Origin: an uncultured bacterium
GTDB lineage: Bacteria; Vulcanimicrobiota; Xenobia; Xenobiales; Xenobiaceae
Direction: 5' to 3'
Length of the DNA: 64,000 bases
Assembly: GCA_934644775.1 (NCBI GenBank)
Contig: CAKUDB010000002.1
Location: 1-64,000, forward strand
Shown: positions 16,665 to 26,169 of the stretch, in pieces
Position numbering within the stretch: the first letter of the stretch is position 1
How the letters are laid out: every line of letters begins with the position of its first letter
Program-made: the position numbers and the translations under genes
The notes under the pieces: model-generated
Seen by the model: the letters and a program-made list of their open reading frames with translations, nothing else
What the model was told of the DNA's origin: nothing
Database searches by the model: none

Positions 16665-18098
16665 ATGGAAAATATAATTGTTGCTGTCAAAGAGGGAAGA
16701 GGTCTCAAGGGCCTACTTTTGTTGGTCTTTTTAGTTTTGGCTTGGACCTGGAGTCCAGCTGTAGCTCAACAGAGAGTCAATTATTATAGCGAAGTATTGC
16801 CTAACGGTATGCTTTTAGTCTTATCGGAAAATTATACTTCCCCAACTTGCTCACTCAATATCTTTTGTAAAGTAGGCGGTTTTGAAGAGACAGCCGAGAC
16901 TATGGGTATATCCCATTTTTTCGAGCATCTCTTCTTTCGCGGTACTCCGAGCTTGAACGGCTACCAATTTAAAAGGGCTATAGAAGCTCTGGGAGGCCAA
17001 ACCAATGCTTCGACAAGTCGTGATTTTACCCATTATTATATAAATTTACCTAGCAAAAATGCTGTCAAAGGTATGCACCTTTTGGCCGATGCCTTGAAAA
17101 ATGCCGAATTAGATCAAGAGTCTATCGATCAGGAGCGCAAAGCCGTTCTGGAAGAATATCGTATGAATCTGGAAAGTCCGGCTCGTGTTATGAATCAATT
17201 GCTTAGTGAGATGGCCTACGGAGACCATCCCTACGCTCGCCCCATTATCGGCAGCGAATATACGATCAAATCGTTCAATCGCCCTGAGTTTTTGAAGTTT
17301 CGCGATACTTTTATCGCCCCTGAGCGTACTAGCGTAGTTGTAGTAGGCGATTTTAATAGTACAGAGATGCTCAATGTTCTGCGCGAGGAATTTTCTTCTT
17401 TTACCCGTCCCCAAAGACGCATTATTAGTAATTATGCCTCTGTTAAAAGGCCGGAAAAAGAAGTAGTAAATACTCAGGAAGTAAAGGCCAATTCTAGTTT
17501 TATTATGGTAGGTTTTGTCGGCCCTTCTGTCCATGATAAGCCCGATATTTATCGAGTAGACGTTATGTCTTTTTTATTGGGCTTAGGGCGTGGTTCTTTA
17601 ATTCAGCGTGAGTTAGTAAAAACGGGCAAAATTCAAGATGGTGGCGTCCAATTCCTAACTCAGCGTTTTCCCGGTTTAATCTCTATTTACGGTATAGGTA
17701 AAGTAGGCCAGGAAGAGCGCATTAAGAGAGAGCTATTATCTGTAGCTGATTCTATCAGTCAAGGCCAATTTAGCGAGCGTGATTTGCGTCGAGCCAAAGC
17801 TTTTTTGCGCAGTAACTATTCTTTTTCGGAGGAAACTAATGCTGGCAAAGCTGAAAATTTGGGCTTTTATGCTTCTATCGATGATGTAAAATTTACTAAT
17901 CGCTATTTGGAAGAGATCGAAAAAGTAACTAAAGATGAGGTTATAGCGACAGCCCATAAATATTTAAGCGGAGGATACTATTGTGTAAAACTGGTCGGCC
18001 AACCTCCTAAAAAGAAGGCTAATGACGCCAAGGCTAGCGATACCGATAAGGCCAGCCAAGAGGGGCCTTCGTCCGAAAGTTATGTATCTAGGCGCTAA
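16665..18098 (+). CDS. Exported M16-family zinc peptidase (catalytic subunit)
   Basis: 477 residues. A signal peptide covers about 1-35, ending PAVAQQ. The inverted zinc motif is HFFEH (H84, E87, H88), with the third ligand at E163/E164 in LEEYRMNLE at the expected spacing. The two M16 halves are followed by a Lys/Asp/Ser-rich tail. It is 15 bases from a second M16 gene that lacks the zinc motif, so the pair probably forms a heterodimer outside the cytoplasm, degrading peptides. A similar pair lies at 44860-47765. Confidence 0.9.
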   Translation: MENIIVAVKEGRGLKGLLLLVFLVLAWTWSPAVAQQRVNYYSEVLPNGMLLVLSENYTSPTCSLNIFCKVGGFEETAETMGISHFFEHLFFRGTPSLNGYQFKRAIEALGGQTNASTSRDFTHYYINLPSKNAVKGMHLLADALKNAELDQESIDQERKAVLEEYRMNLESPARVMNQLLSEMAYGDHPYARPIIGSEYTIKSFNRPEFLKFRDTFIAPERTSVVVVGDFNSTEMLNVLREEFSSFTRPQRRIISNYASVKRPEKEVVNTQEVKANSSFIMVGFVGPSVHDKPDIYRVDVMSFLLGLGRGSLIQRELVKTGKIQDGGVQFLTQRFPGLISIYGIGKVGQEERIKRELLSVADSISQGQFSERDLRRAKAFLRSNYSFSEETNAGKAENLGFYASIDDVKFTNRYLEEIEKVTKDEVIATAHKYLSGGYYCVKLVGQPPKKKANDAKASDTDKASQEGPSSESYVSRR

Positions 18099-18113
18099 AG
18101 AGAGGCTAAGTTT

Positions 18114-19544
18114 ATGGGCAAAGTTTTGGGCAAAATAATAGCAGGCCTTGTGTTGCTTGCTTCCTTTTCCTCAGTAGTTTACGCTGACCAACTTAAGGAA
18201 AGTGACTTAAAGTCACCTAAATTGCCTAGTTATAACTGGCCGACTTCAGCTACTTATAAGATCGACAATTTCTCTCTTTCGGGAAGCTCTGCCGCTTCAG
18301 CCGCTACGGCGGCAGTTAAAAAACATGTCTTGCCCAATGGGTTGGTATGCTTAACTTTAGAAGCTCCCAGTGAAAATTTGGTAGTGCTAGACTACTTAGT
18401 GCGTTGCGGAGTCAGCCAAGAAGGTAGCAATTTACAAGGCTACAACTTCTTGATTTTAAAAATGCTCAATAATCGCATTTCTGACGACAGCGAGGGGGAC
18501 GATGTCGTAGAAATTACCGGAACGCTAGTAGACGATGGAGCTTCGGCCGATTATAGCCGTTTAAGTATCACTACTACGCCGGTTAATTATATGTTTATGT
18601 TGCGCCGCTTATGTAAAGCGGTAGCCAATCCCGATTTTTCCGAAGCCGAATTACAAAGGGCTCGTGAGCAAACTTTAAACCGTATGGGGGAGAGCGGCGG
18701 TACTTCTTCTCAGCTTTACGATATATTTTTAAGCTGTTTTTACAGGTTGCACCCTTACAAGCGCTCGCCTCAAGTAGTGCCCGTTATCTTAAAAAGGGCC
18801 ACGGCAGCCGACGTTAGCGCCTATTTTAAAAGTAACTTTACTCCCGATCGCACAGTAATAACTGCAGCGGGCCGTCTCAATGGGCAGAAAGTTCGTGCCG
18901 AAGTAAGCTCCGATTGTAGTGCTTTAGTACCGGCTCAGGAAAAGATTTTGGAAGTCCAATGGGAGCCGCAAGCTTCCGAAAAAGAAGTTTATCTATATTC
19001 CCAATCGGAGTTAGCCTGGGTTTTATTGGGCTACCAGGCCCCTTCTTTACAAAGCTCAGATCATGCGGCTATGCAGGTTATTTACGGAGCTTTAGGGGCT
19101 GGGCTTAGCTCGCGCCTCTGGACCCAATTGCGTGAAAATCGAGGTTTGGCTTACGAAGTGGGAGCTAGATACCCTGAACTTTTGGGCCCTTCCCACCTTT
19201 TATGCCATGTAATTACCAAGCCAGGCTCGGTAGGTGTAGCTAGACGGCGTATGCTCTCAGAGATCAAGAAATTAAAAAAAGAGGGTATGAGCGAATTGGA
19301 GTTAGCCGAGACTAAAGAGAAATTGTTAGGTATGTACTTATTGGCCAGAGAGAGTATGAGCGGCAGAGCTTTGCATCTGGGCATGGCTGAACTCTCCGGT
19401 GCCGGTTACGAAAGTGACGCCCGCCAGTTGCAAGAGTTGCAAAATGTCACTGTAGCCGACGTCAAAAGGGTTGCCAACCAATATTTGCAAGAGCCCACCT
19501 TAGTTATGGCCAGGCCGGGCGGACGCCTCTATTTTGATTGGTAA
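18114..19544 (+). CDS. Exported M16-family protein lacking the zinc motif (non-catalytic partner)
   Basis: 476 residues with a signal peptide (about 1-25, ending VYADQ). The M16 fold is recognisable from KKHVLPNGLVCLTLEAP and AMQVIYGALGAGLSSRLWTQ-type blocks. Where HxxEH should lie the sequence is LQGYNFLILKML, so catalysis is not expected. Such subunits help form the substrate chamber of two-chain M16 peptidases. AGAGG precedes the ATG. Confidence 0.85.
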   Translation: MGKVLGKIIAGLVLLASFSSVVYADQLKESDLKSPKLPSYNWPTSATYKIDNFSLSGSSAASAATAAVKKHVLPNGLVCLTLEAPSENLVVLDYLVRCGVSQEGSNLQGYNFLILKMLNNRISDDSEGDDVVEITGTLVDDGASADYSRLSITTTPVNYMFMLRRLCKAVANPDFSEAELQRAREQTLNRMGESGGTSSQLYDIFLSCFYRLHPYKRSPQVVPVILKRATAADVSAYFKSNFTPDRTVITAAGRLNGQKVRAEVSSDCSALVPAQEKILEVQWEPQASEKEVYLYSQSELAWVLLGYQAPSLQSSDHAAMQVIYGALGAGLSSRLWTQLRENRGLAYEVGARYPELLGPSHLLCHVITKPGSVGVARRRMLSEIKKLKKEGMSELELAETKEKLLGMYLLARESMSGRALHLGMAELSGAGYESDARQLQELQNVTVADVKRVANQYLQEPTLVMARPGGRLYFDW

Positions 19545-19648
19545 AGAGCTTTTCTTCTGGCAGGTGAGCTGGTCGTCATAGGCTAAATATGGGGCGTCGT
19601 TATACTTTTAATAAAGCGACGGTTGCGGGAAAGAAAATAGAGTTAAAT

Positions 19649-20257
19649 ATGATTTGGTTATCGATTTTATTGGTAGTTTGCTACTTGTTGGGATCGTTTC
19701 CTTCAGGAGTCGTAGTGGCTAAACGCTTTAATGGTGCCGATCTTTCTAGTTCGGGGAGCGGCAGTGTGGGTACTACCAACGCTTATCGCATTTTGGGTTT
19801 GAAAGCGGCTTTGATTGTGCTTATCTTAGACGTCTTGAAGGGCTTTTTGGCCGTTTGTCTCTCCTATTTTGTTTTGGTGCCCGATTTTTTGCATCCCTTG
19901 GTCAAGTTGCTTTTCGGTTTAGCCGCTGTAGTCGGCCACAATTGGTCTATATTTCTAAAATTTAAAGGCGGCAAAGGCGTAGCTACTACTTGCGGAGTCT
20001 TTTTAGCTTTGGCTCCTCAGGCTGTAGGCATAGCGGCCCTTTTATGGCTGGGAGTGGCCCTCTTAACCCGTTGGGCTTCGGCTGCTTCACTTTCGGCAGC
20101 TTTTGCTTTTCCTTGCATCGCCTACGTTTACGGCGCTTCACTTTTTGAAATCATCTTTGCCATAATCAGTGCCGCTATAGTTATCTTTCAACATCGGCCC
20201 AATATCGAGCGCCTTCTGGCTGGACAAGAAGAACATATCGATATTAAGTTTTTTTAG
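19649..20257 (+). CDS. plsY: PlsY, acyl-phosphate:glycerol-3-phosphate acyltransferase
   Basis: About 202 residues of integral membrane protein. It has the LLGSFPSGVVVAKRF start, the SGSGSVGTTNAYRILG motif (usual form GSGNxGxTNxxR), GHNWSIFLKFKGGKGVAT, and a run of five or so membrane helices. It makes lysophosphatidate from acyl-phosphate. I choose the ATG at 19649, which matches the family start; 19589 would add 20 polar residues. Stands alone, before the pilus ATPase. Confidence 0.9.
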   Translation: MIWLSILLVVCYLLGSFPSGVVVAKRFNGADLSSSGSGSVGTTNAYRILGLKAALIVLILDVLKGFLAVCLSYFVLVPDFLHPLVKLLFGLAAVVGHNWSIFLKFKGGKGVATTCGVFLALAPQAVGIAALLWLGVALLTRWASAASLSAAFAFPCIAYVYGASLFEIIFAIISAAIVIFQHRPNIERLLAGQEEHIDIKFF

Positions 20258-20331
20258 CCTAATAAGTAGCGGTTCAAGCTTTGGGCCGCTTTCTCAAAGT
20301 TAAGTCAAATGGCCTCAAAAGGAGAAAAAAT

Positions 20332-21459
20332 ATGGAATTTGAGAATTTGCGAGCTTTGCTAGATAAGGTATTGGCTCTGTCTTATCAGCAAAAAGCTTCC
20401 GACGTTTATATCAAAGCCGATTTGCCTCCTTTTTTGCGTATTACCGGCACGATGTATCCGGTACAGTGTGAAGCTTTAACTCCGCAAATGACCGAGTATT
20501 TGGCTTTGGCTATTATGCCTGGCCATTTGAGGGAAAAATTTGAAGGTGGCCATCCTGAGGCCAACTTTGTTTACCCTTTGAAACATATCGGCCGCTTCCG
20601 TGTCAATGCTTATCGCCAAAAAGATAGCGTGGCTATGGTCTTTAGACGAGTGGAAGAAGATATTTTAGATATCGAAACTTTAGGGCTCCATCCCGTACTT
20701 AACGACTTGGTGATGGAAAGGCGCGGCCTTATTCTGGTAACTGGCCCTACTGGATCTGGTAAATCAACCACTTTGGCCTCCATGATTAAGTATCGCAAAG
20801 AACATTTCAGCGGCCATATCGTCACTATTGAAGATCCTGTTGAATATGTCCATACCGACACTAACAAATGTTTAGTCTCCCAACGCGAAGTTGGTACCGA
20901 TACTCTGTGCTTCCGAGATGCCTTAGAAAGTGCTTTACGTCAAGCCCCCGACGTTTTGCTTGTCGGTGAGATGCGCGACCTCTCTTCCGTAGAATCGGCC
21001 GTCTATTTTGCCGAAACTGGCCACTTAGTGCTCTCTACTTTGCACGCCAACAACGCCGTACAGACTATCGAGCGTGTCTTGCAATTCTTCCCCGACGAGA
21101 TGCACAATCCAGTATTGTATCAGCTCTCCATGAATGTCAAAGCGGTAATTGCCCAGCGCCTTATTCCGGCTATCGGAGGAGGGCGCGTACCAGCTTTGGA
21201 GATTATGATTAACAATGCCCGCATCCAAGAATGCTTGCGCGAAAATGCTCTTACTACTATTAAGCGTGAATTAGATTCTTTTCATCCCGACGGTATGCAA
21301 AGTTTCGATTACCATTTATTGCAATTATTTAAGGCCGGCAAGATTACGGCTGACGACGCTTTGCGTAACTCCGACAATGCCAACGACTTGAAGTTGAAGA
21401 TGCGCCATGCCGTTCAAGAGATGAATGAAGCTGGCAATATTATTAAAAATGATTGGTAA
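20332..21459 (+). CDS. PilT/PilU-type pilus retraction ATPase
   Basis: 375 residues. Walker A is VTGPTGSGKSTTLASM, followed by IVTIEDPVEYVH, the Walker B-region LLVGEMRDLSSVESA, and TGHLVLSTLHANNA. The C-terminus (ITADDALRNSDNANDLKLKMR) is closer to PilU than PilT. AAGGAG precedes the ATG at 20332. It powers type IV pilus retraction. The pilus assembly genes are not here, though minor pseudopilins lie at 52.7-58.0 kb. A 256-codon gene follows after 22 bases. Confidence 0.9.
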   Translation: MEFENLRALLDKVLALSYQQKASDVYIKADLPPFLRITGTMYPVQCEALTPQMTEYLALAIMPGHLREKFEGGHPEANFVYPLKHIGRFRVNAYRQKDSVAMVFRRVEEDILDIETLGLHPVLNDLVMERRGLILVTGPTGSGKSTTLASMIKYRKEHFSGHIVTIEDPVEYVHTDTNKCLVSQREVGTDTLCFRDALESALRQAPDVLLVGEMRDLSSVESAVYFAETGHLVLSTLHANNAVQTIERVLQFFPDEMHNPVLYQLSMNVKAVIAQRLIPAIGGGRVPALEIMINNARIQECLRENALTTIKRELDSFHPDGMQSFDYHLLQLFKAGKITADDALRNSDNANDLKLKMRHAVQEMNEAGNIIKNDW

Positions 21460-21481
21460 AAAGATAGTTTGAGGGAAAATA

Positions 21482-22252
21482 ATGTCTGAAGAAAAAGTCA
21501 GTTTGGAAAAAAATACTCAAGAGGCCACCCCTGAGAAGGTAACTTCCGATCAGGAAATTTCTGCTAGCTCACCCCCTGAGGAAGAAAGTGAGCCTGGGGC
21601 AGAGCACTTCCCCCTCTTCCACAAAAGAGCCACCCCTTTGCCCAATCGTATTAAGAGCGGCCACTTTACTGAAAACGCTTTAGTAGGAGAAACCTCTGGA
21701 GCCACTGTAGAAATTCCTTGGGAAAATATCGAGCATGTGGCCTTAGGTATGATCGTCGAGCGCAGCGAGCAAGAAGCTTCGGCCTATAAGATGCAAAAGT
21801 TGGTAAAAAACTTCTCTCGCATGGCTCAGGGCAATGTACGGGACGACGATAAAGATAAGATAATTACTCTTAAACCTACCAACTTTTTAGATCTTTATTG
21901 CTCAGATCGGGAAGAGCCGCTTCGTTTCGATTCTTCTTCTATCAACTACAGAAGTTTTTTGAAGGACAAACTTTCCCACGTCTCTTTCCAGAATTTTTTT
22001 CGCTTAGTGCGCGAAGTTTGTCAGCATTGTCAAAAGGCCGACTTTACTGAGTCGGTGCAAGCTTTCTTAGCTTGGAAGCGCGACAAAGTGAAAATGTATA
22101 ATACAGTTCACGATTTTGAACATGATACTTTTTTGTGTCTCTCTCGTGGACGCCATTTAGTAACTTGGGCCGATCTAGATTTTACCAGAACTGGTTGGGC
22201 TGACGGCTGGCAAGAAGATATAGACTCTTCGAATCTATCTCACGAAGAGTAG
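21482..22252 (+). CDS. Uncharacterised protein co-transcribed with the pilus ATPase
   Basis: 256 residues. The first 45 are Glu/Ser/Pro-rich and probably disordered. The rest is a folded cytosolic domain rich in Trp, Phe and charged residues, with EIPWENIEHVALGMIVE near residue 80 and paired Cys in VCQHCQKADF. No signal peptide or membrane segment. GAGGG precedes the ATG. I do not recognise the family. The position suggests a link with pilus function, but nothing in the sequence proves it. Confidence 0.65.
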   Translation: MSEEKVSLEKNTQEATPEKVTSDQEISASSPPEEESEPGAEHFPLFHKRATPLPNRIKSGHFTENALVGETSGATVEIPWENIEHVALGMIVERSEQEASAYKMQKLVKNFSRMAQGNVRDDDKDKIITLKPTNFLDLYCSDREEPLRFDSSSINYRSFLKDKLSHVSFQNFFRLVREVCQHCQKADFTESVQAFLAWKRDKVKMYNTVHDFEHDTFLCLSRGRHLVTWADLDFTRTGWADGWQEDIDSSNLSHEE

Positions 22253-22319
22253 ACTTACTAGACTAAGTGGTACTTTTTAGGACAGGAATAATTTTAGACT
22301 CCACGAATAGGCGGACGCT

Positions 22320-23684
22320 ATGTGGCTAGCTGCTAATGAAGTTTTTGATACTTTGCGCATGATCGAGAATGAACATCTCGATGTGCGCACTGTAACTATG
22401 GGATTAAATTTACAAGATTGTGCTACTGGTTCTATGAGCACAACTTGCGACAAGGTCGTCGAGAAGATTCTGACTGTGGGCGAACGTCTAGTGCCAGTAG
22501 TAGAACAAGTCTCTCAAGAGTTCGGCGTACCTATTGTAAATAAGCGTATCGCTCTTTCACCTCTCTCCCTTTTGGGGGCTTCTACCGGAGCCGATTCTTA
22601 TGTGCCTTTGGCTGTGGCTGTCGATAAGGCGGCTAAAGAGATAGGCGTCGACTATATCGGTGGTTTCAGCGCTTTAGTTCATAAGGGCTTTACTAATTCG
22701 GATCGTATCCTTTTCGATTCTATACCTGAAGCTCTCAATACTACTGACAGGGTTTGTGCTTCTGTTTCTTTAGGCTCAACTAAAGCCGGTATCAATATGG
22801 ACGCCGTCAAGTTATTTGGAGAGATCGTTCTTAAGACGGCTTTTATGCGCCCTGAGTTGGAAGGTTTACCTTGCTGTAAGCTAGTCTGTTTTTGCAATAT
22901 GATGGAAGATAATCCTTTTATTGCTGGGGCTATGCACGGAGTAGGCGAGCCGGAATCTTCGATCAATGTTGGTATTAGTGGCCCTGGGGTAGTTAATGCT
23001 GCTATTAGGCGTCTAGGCCACGGTGCCGACTTAGGCAAAGTAGCCGAAGCGGTTAAGCGTACAGCTTTTAAGATAACTCGTATGGGTGAATTGGTGGGGC
23101 GAGAAGTTTCGCGCCGTCTCAAGGTTAATTTTGGCATTCTCGATTTATCTTTAGCTCCCACTCCCGAGCGTGGCGATTCGGTGGCCGACGTGTTAGAAGC
23201 TATGGGCCTAGAGCGTTGCGGAACTCATGGTACTACTGCTGCTCTGGCTTTGCTTAACGACGCCGTCAAAAAAGGGGGCACTATGGCCTCTTCTTATGTG
23301 GGTGGTTTGTCCGGTGCCTTTATTCCCCTTTCCGAAGATGAAAAGATGGCTTATTGCGCTCAAATAGGCGCTCTCTCTTTAGATAAGCTAGAAGCCATGA
23401 CTTGTGTTTGCTCTGTCGGTCTAGACATGATTGCTATTCCTGGCGATACTCCGGCCTCTACCATTTCCGGTATTGTGGCTGACGAGATGGCTATCGGTAT
23501 GGTTAACAGTAAAACTACAGCGGTACGTATTTTGCCTATTCCCGGCAAGAAAGCTGGTGAAAGGGTCGATTACGGTGGCCTTTTGGGGGCTGCTTCTATT
23601 ATCGCCGTCAATGGACACAGCTCTTCTGTCTTTATCGAGCGCGGAGGGCGCATTCCGGCTCCTTTGCAGGCTTTAAAAAATTAA
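22320..23684 (+). CDS. UPF0210/PFL-family protein (DUF711)
   Basis: 454 residues matching the conserved UPF0210 family, distantly related to pyruvate formate-lyase-like folds. Diagnostic stretches are IENEHLDVRTVTMGLNL, VNKRIALSPLSLLGA, ISGPGVVNAAIRRLG and the C-terminal GDTPASTISGIVADEMAIG. Its role is unknown. In many genomes it sits next to an ACT-domain UPF0237 gene, absent here. No strong ribosome site precedes the ATG. Confidence 0.9.
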   Translation: MWLAANEVFDTLRMIENEHLDVRTVTMGLNLQDCATGSMSTTCDKVVEKILTVGERLVPVVEQVSQEFGVPIVNKRIALSPLSLLGASTGADSYVPLAVAVDKAAKEIGVDYIGGFSALVHKGFTNSDRILFDSIPEALNTTDRVCASVSLGSTKAGINMDAVKLFGEIVLKTAFMRPELEGLPCCKLVCFCNMMEDNPFIAGAMHGVGEPESSINVGISGPGVVNAAIRRLGHGADLGKVAEAVKRTAFKITRMGELVGREVSRRLKVNFGILDLSLAPTPERGDSVADVLEAMGLERCGTHGTTAALALLNDAVKKGGTMASSYVGGLSGAFIPLSEDEKMAYCAQIGALSLDKLEAMTCVCSVGLDMIAIPGDTPASTISGIVADEMAIGMVNSKTTAVRILPIPGKKAGERVDYGGLLGAASIIAVNGHSSSVFIERGGRIPAPLQALKN

Positions 23685-23776
23685 CCTAAACTGGGTTGGA
23701 CTGGAATTTTTGCCCCTCTTGGGCCAAGATAAGGGCCAGCTTGTATTTGTAGGCTAAGAAAAGATCTCGTTGGTGG

Positions 23777-23826
23777 AAAAGCCGCCGGAGTTCGGCAATG
23801 TATAGTCCAAACTTCGGCGGCTTTTG
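23777..23826 (+). terminator. Probable terminator after the UPF0210 gene
   Basis: AAAAGCCGCCG (23777-23787) pairs perfectly with CGGCGGCTTTT (23815-23825). The T-run is short and inside the stem, so it could act on either strand. Confidence 0.6.
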
Positions 23827-23873
23827 CTGTAAAAAGTGGGGGCGGCGTCACTGAGAAAGGAGCAAAACTCCCT

Positions 23874-25307
23874 ATGCCTAAAGATTGTGATTGGCAAGGT
23901 GGTTTATTTGCCAACAATCATGAAAAAGATCCCTCCTCTGAAGAAAAAAGGCCCCAGTTGCCAAAAGCTGACGATCCTCCAGACGCCATTAGCCAAGAAG
24001 CTTCGCGCTCTCCAGTAGATCTAGCTGTTCCCCTTTCAGCCCGTATGAGACCGCGCACCCTAGATGAATACGTGGGGCAGAAGCATTTAGTTGGGCCTGG
24101 TCGAGTGTTGCGCCGTCTGTTGGAGTCGGGCTCGTTGCCTTCCATGATCTTATGGGGGCCGCCTGGTACAGGCAAAACCAGTTTAGCCCAACTCCTAACT
24201 GTTGGGGCCAAAGCTACTTTTGTTCCTCTGTCGGCCGTTACTGTAGGCGTAAGTGAAGTGCGCCGCATAGTAGCCGAAGCTAAAGAGCGCTGGCGTCTAC
24301 TCAAGCGGCGCACTATCGTATTTTTAGACGAAATCCATCGCTTTAATAAGGCCCAACAAGACGTCGTTCTGCCCCACGTAGAAGATGGCTCGATTATTTT
24401 AGTAGGCGCTACTACCGAAAACCCTTCTTTCCAAGTGGTAGCCCCCCTTTTGTCGCGCTGTCGCGTTTTTACCTTATCAGCTTTAAGTAGCCAAGAGATC
24501 GCCCTACTGCTGCGCCGTGCTTTAAACGATAAAGAGCGCGGCTTGGGCAATTTTAAGGTACAGGCTTCAGATGAATTGTTGGAAACTTTGGCCCAAGCTT
24601 GTACGGGCGACGCTCGCACGGCGCTTAATATTTTAGAAGAAGCGGTCAATTCTTTGGAAGCTGATCCTAACGGAGAGCGCCTTCTTACTCAAGCTCACAT
24701 TGCCGAAGTAATGGGGCGGCCCAACTTGCGCCACGATAGAGCAGGGGAATCCCATTACGATATTATCTCGGCGCTGATAAAATCGGTACGCGGCAGCGAT
24801 CCTGATGGAGCCGTCTATTGGCTAGCCCGCCTTTTGGAAGCTGGAGAAGATCCACTCTTTGTAGCTAGACGTTTAGTTATTTTGGCTTCTGAAGATGTGG
24901 GCTTAGCCGATTCCCAAGGGTTGGTAGTAGCTATGGCCGCCCAACAAGCAGTCCATTTTGTGGGGATGCCAGAGGGCTTTTATCCTTTGGCCCACGCCGC
25001 CTTGTATTTGGCTTTAGCGCCCAAATCGAATAGTGTAGGTAAGGCTTATACGGCTGCTGCCCAAGCCGTGCGCCAAAGCCCAGGACAGCCTGTGCCCCTC
25101 CATTTGCGCAACGCTCCCACCCAACTTATGAAAAATATCGGCTATGCCAAAGGTTATCGTTATGCCCACGATTACCCTAATCACTATGTCAAGCAACAAT
25201 TTCTTCCCGATGCTCTTAAAGATAGCCAATTTTATCAACCTGGCCAATTGGGCTATGAAAAAAAATTAGCAGTTTGGCTGGAGCATTTGCGCTCTTCTCA
25301 AGAGTAA
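23874..25307 (+). CDS. rarA: RarA/MgsA replication-associated AAA ATPase
   Basis: 477 residues. After a charged N-terminal extension of about 50 residues come MRPRTLDEYVGQKHLVG, Walker A WGPPGTGKTSLA, Walker B VFLDEIHRFNKAQQD, sensor 1 GATTENPSF and the C-terminal tetramerisation domain (RHDRAGESHYDIISALIKS). It acts at stalled forks with SSB and RecA. AAGGAG lies about 11 bases before the ATG. Confidence 0.95.
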   Translation: MPKDCDWQGGLFANNHEKDPSSEEKRPQLPKADDPPDAISQEASRSPVDLAVPLSARMRPRTLDEYVGQKHLVGPGRVLRRLLESGSLPSMILWGPPGTGKTSLAQLLTVGAKATFVPLSAVTVGVSEVRRIVAEAKERWRLLKRRTIVFLDEIHRFNKAQQDVVLPHVEDGSIILVGATTENPSFQVVAPLLSRCRVFTLSALSSQEIALLLRRALNDKERGLGNFKVQASDELLETLAQACTGDARTALNILEEAVNSLEADPNGERLLTQAHIAEVMGRPNLRHDRAGESHYDIISALIKSVRGSDPDGAVYWLARLLEAGEDPLFVARRLVILASEDVGLADSQGLVVAMAAQQAVHFVGMPEGFYPLAHAALYLALAPKSNSVGKAYTAAAQAVRQSPGQPVPLHLRNAPTQLMKNIGYAKGYRYAHDYPNHYVKQQFLPDALKDSQFYQPGQLGYEKKLAVWLEHLRSSQE

Positions 25308-25335
25308 AAATTACAGGAAGTAAAAGGAAGGAAAA

Positions 25336-26169
25336 ATGTTAAAAATCGGTTGCCATTTGTCTATTTCTAAAGGCTTGATTGCTATGATAAAAGAGGCCAT
25401 TTCCATAGAGGCTAATGTATTTCAGTTCTTTTGTCGCAATCCACGGGGGAAGGGAGCCTTGCGTCTTAAAGAGCAAGATATTGAAAAATTTAACTCTTTA
25501 GTTAAAGAAGAGAGATTAGGGCCTCTTTTGGTACACAGTCCCTTTATTATCAATCCAGCTTCAGCTGAAGAAACTGTCCAAGAATTGACTAGAGAAATTT
25601 TGCGTGAAGACTTAAAATTTACCGCTAAAATAGACGGAGCTATGTATAATTTACACCCTGGCAATTACTTAAAACGTACTCCGCAAGAGGGGTTGGCAAC
25701 TATTGCCGAGACCTTAAATAATGTGGTGCCAGATAATTTTCCCGGTTTTGTACTTTTAGAAACTATGGCCGGAAAAGGTACAGAATTGGGACGCTCTTTC
25801 GAAGAGCTAAGACAAATTATCGATTTAACTAAATGGCCAGAAAAAATAGGTGTTTGCTTAGATACTTGCCATATTTGGGACGGTGGTTACGATGTCGATA
25901 GCGGTTTAGAGCAAACTTTAGAAGAGTTTGATAAAGTTTTGGGTCTAGATAAATTGAAAGCTATTCATCTTAATGATAGTTTAAATGAGCGCGGAACTCA
26001 CAAAGATCGCCATGCCAAGATCGGCCAAGGCAAATTGGGAAAGGAGGCTATAGCTAAAATTATCAATCATCCTTACTTGCGTGAATTGCCTTTTTATTTA
26101 GAAACTCCCAACGAATTGAGCGGTTATGGCGAGGAGATAAAACTTCTGCGCAGTTTATATGTACAGTAA
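25336..26169 (+). CDS. nfo: Endonuclease IV (AP endonuclease)
   Basis: 277 residues, a TIM-barrel with three zinc sites. The ligand motifs are visible: LVHSPFIIN, YNLHPGNY, LLETMAGKGTELG, GVCLDTCHIWDGGYD, IHLNDSLNERGTHKDRH and YLETPNE. It incises DNA at abasic sites. GGAAGG precedes the ATG. Its stop overlaps the next ATG by one base (TAATG), so it is coupled to the solute-binding protein gene. Confidence 0.95.
   Translation: MLKIGCHLSISKGLIAMIKEAISIEANVFQFFCRNPRGKGALRLKEQDIEKFNSLVKEERLGPLLVHSPFIINPASAEETVQELTREILREDLKFTAKIDGAMYNLHPGNYLKRTPQEGLATIAETLNNVVPDNFPGFVLLETMAGKGTELGRSFEELRQIIDLTKWPEKIGVCLDTCHIWDGGYDVDSGLEQTLEEFDKVLGLDKLKAIHLNDSLNERGTHKDRHAKIGQGKLGKEAIAKIINHPYLRELPFYLETPNELSGYGEEIKLLRSLYVQ

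Noticed and set aside
16325..16789. A 154-codon open frame spanning the tRNA genes
   Set aside because: It translates through both tRNAs, two terminators and the start of the M16 gene; an artefact.
23918..24649. A 243-codon minus-strand frame opposite rarA
   Set aside because: It lies wholly inside rarA, has no family features, and is Ser/Arg-rich as expected of an antisense shadow.
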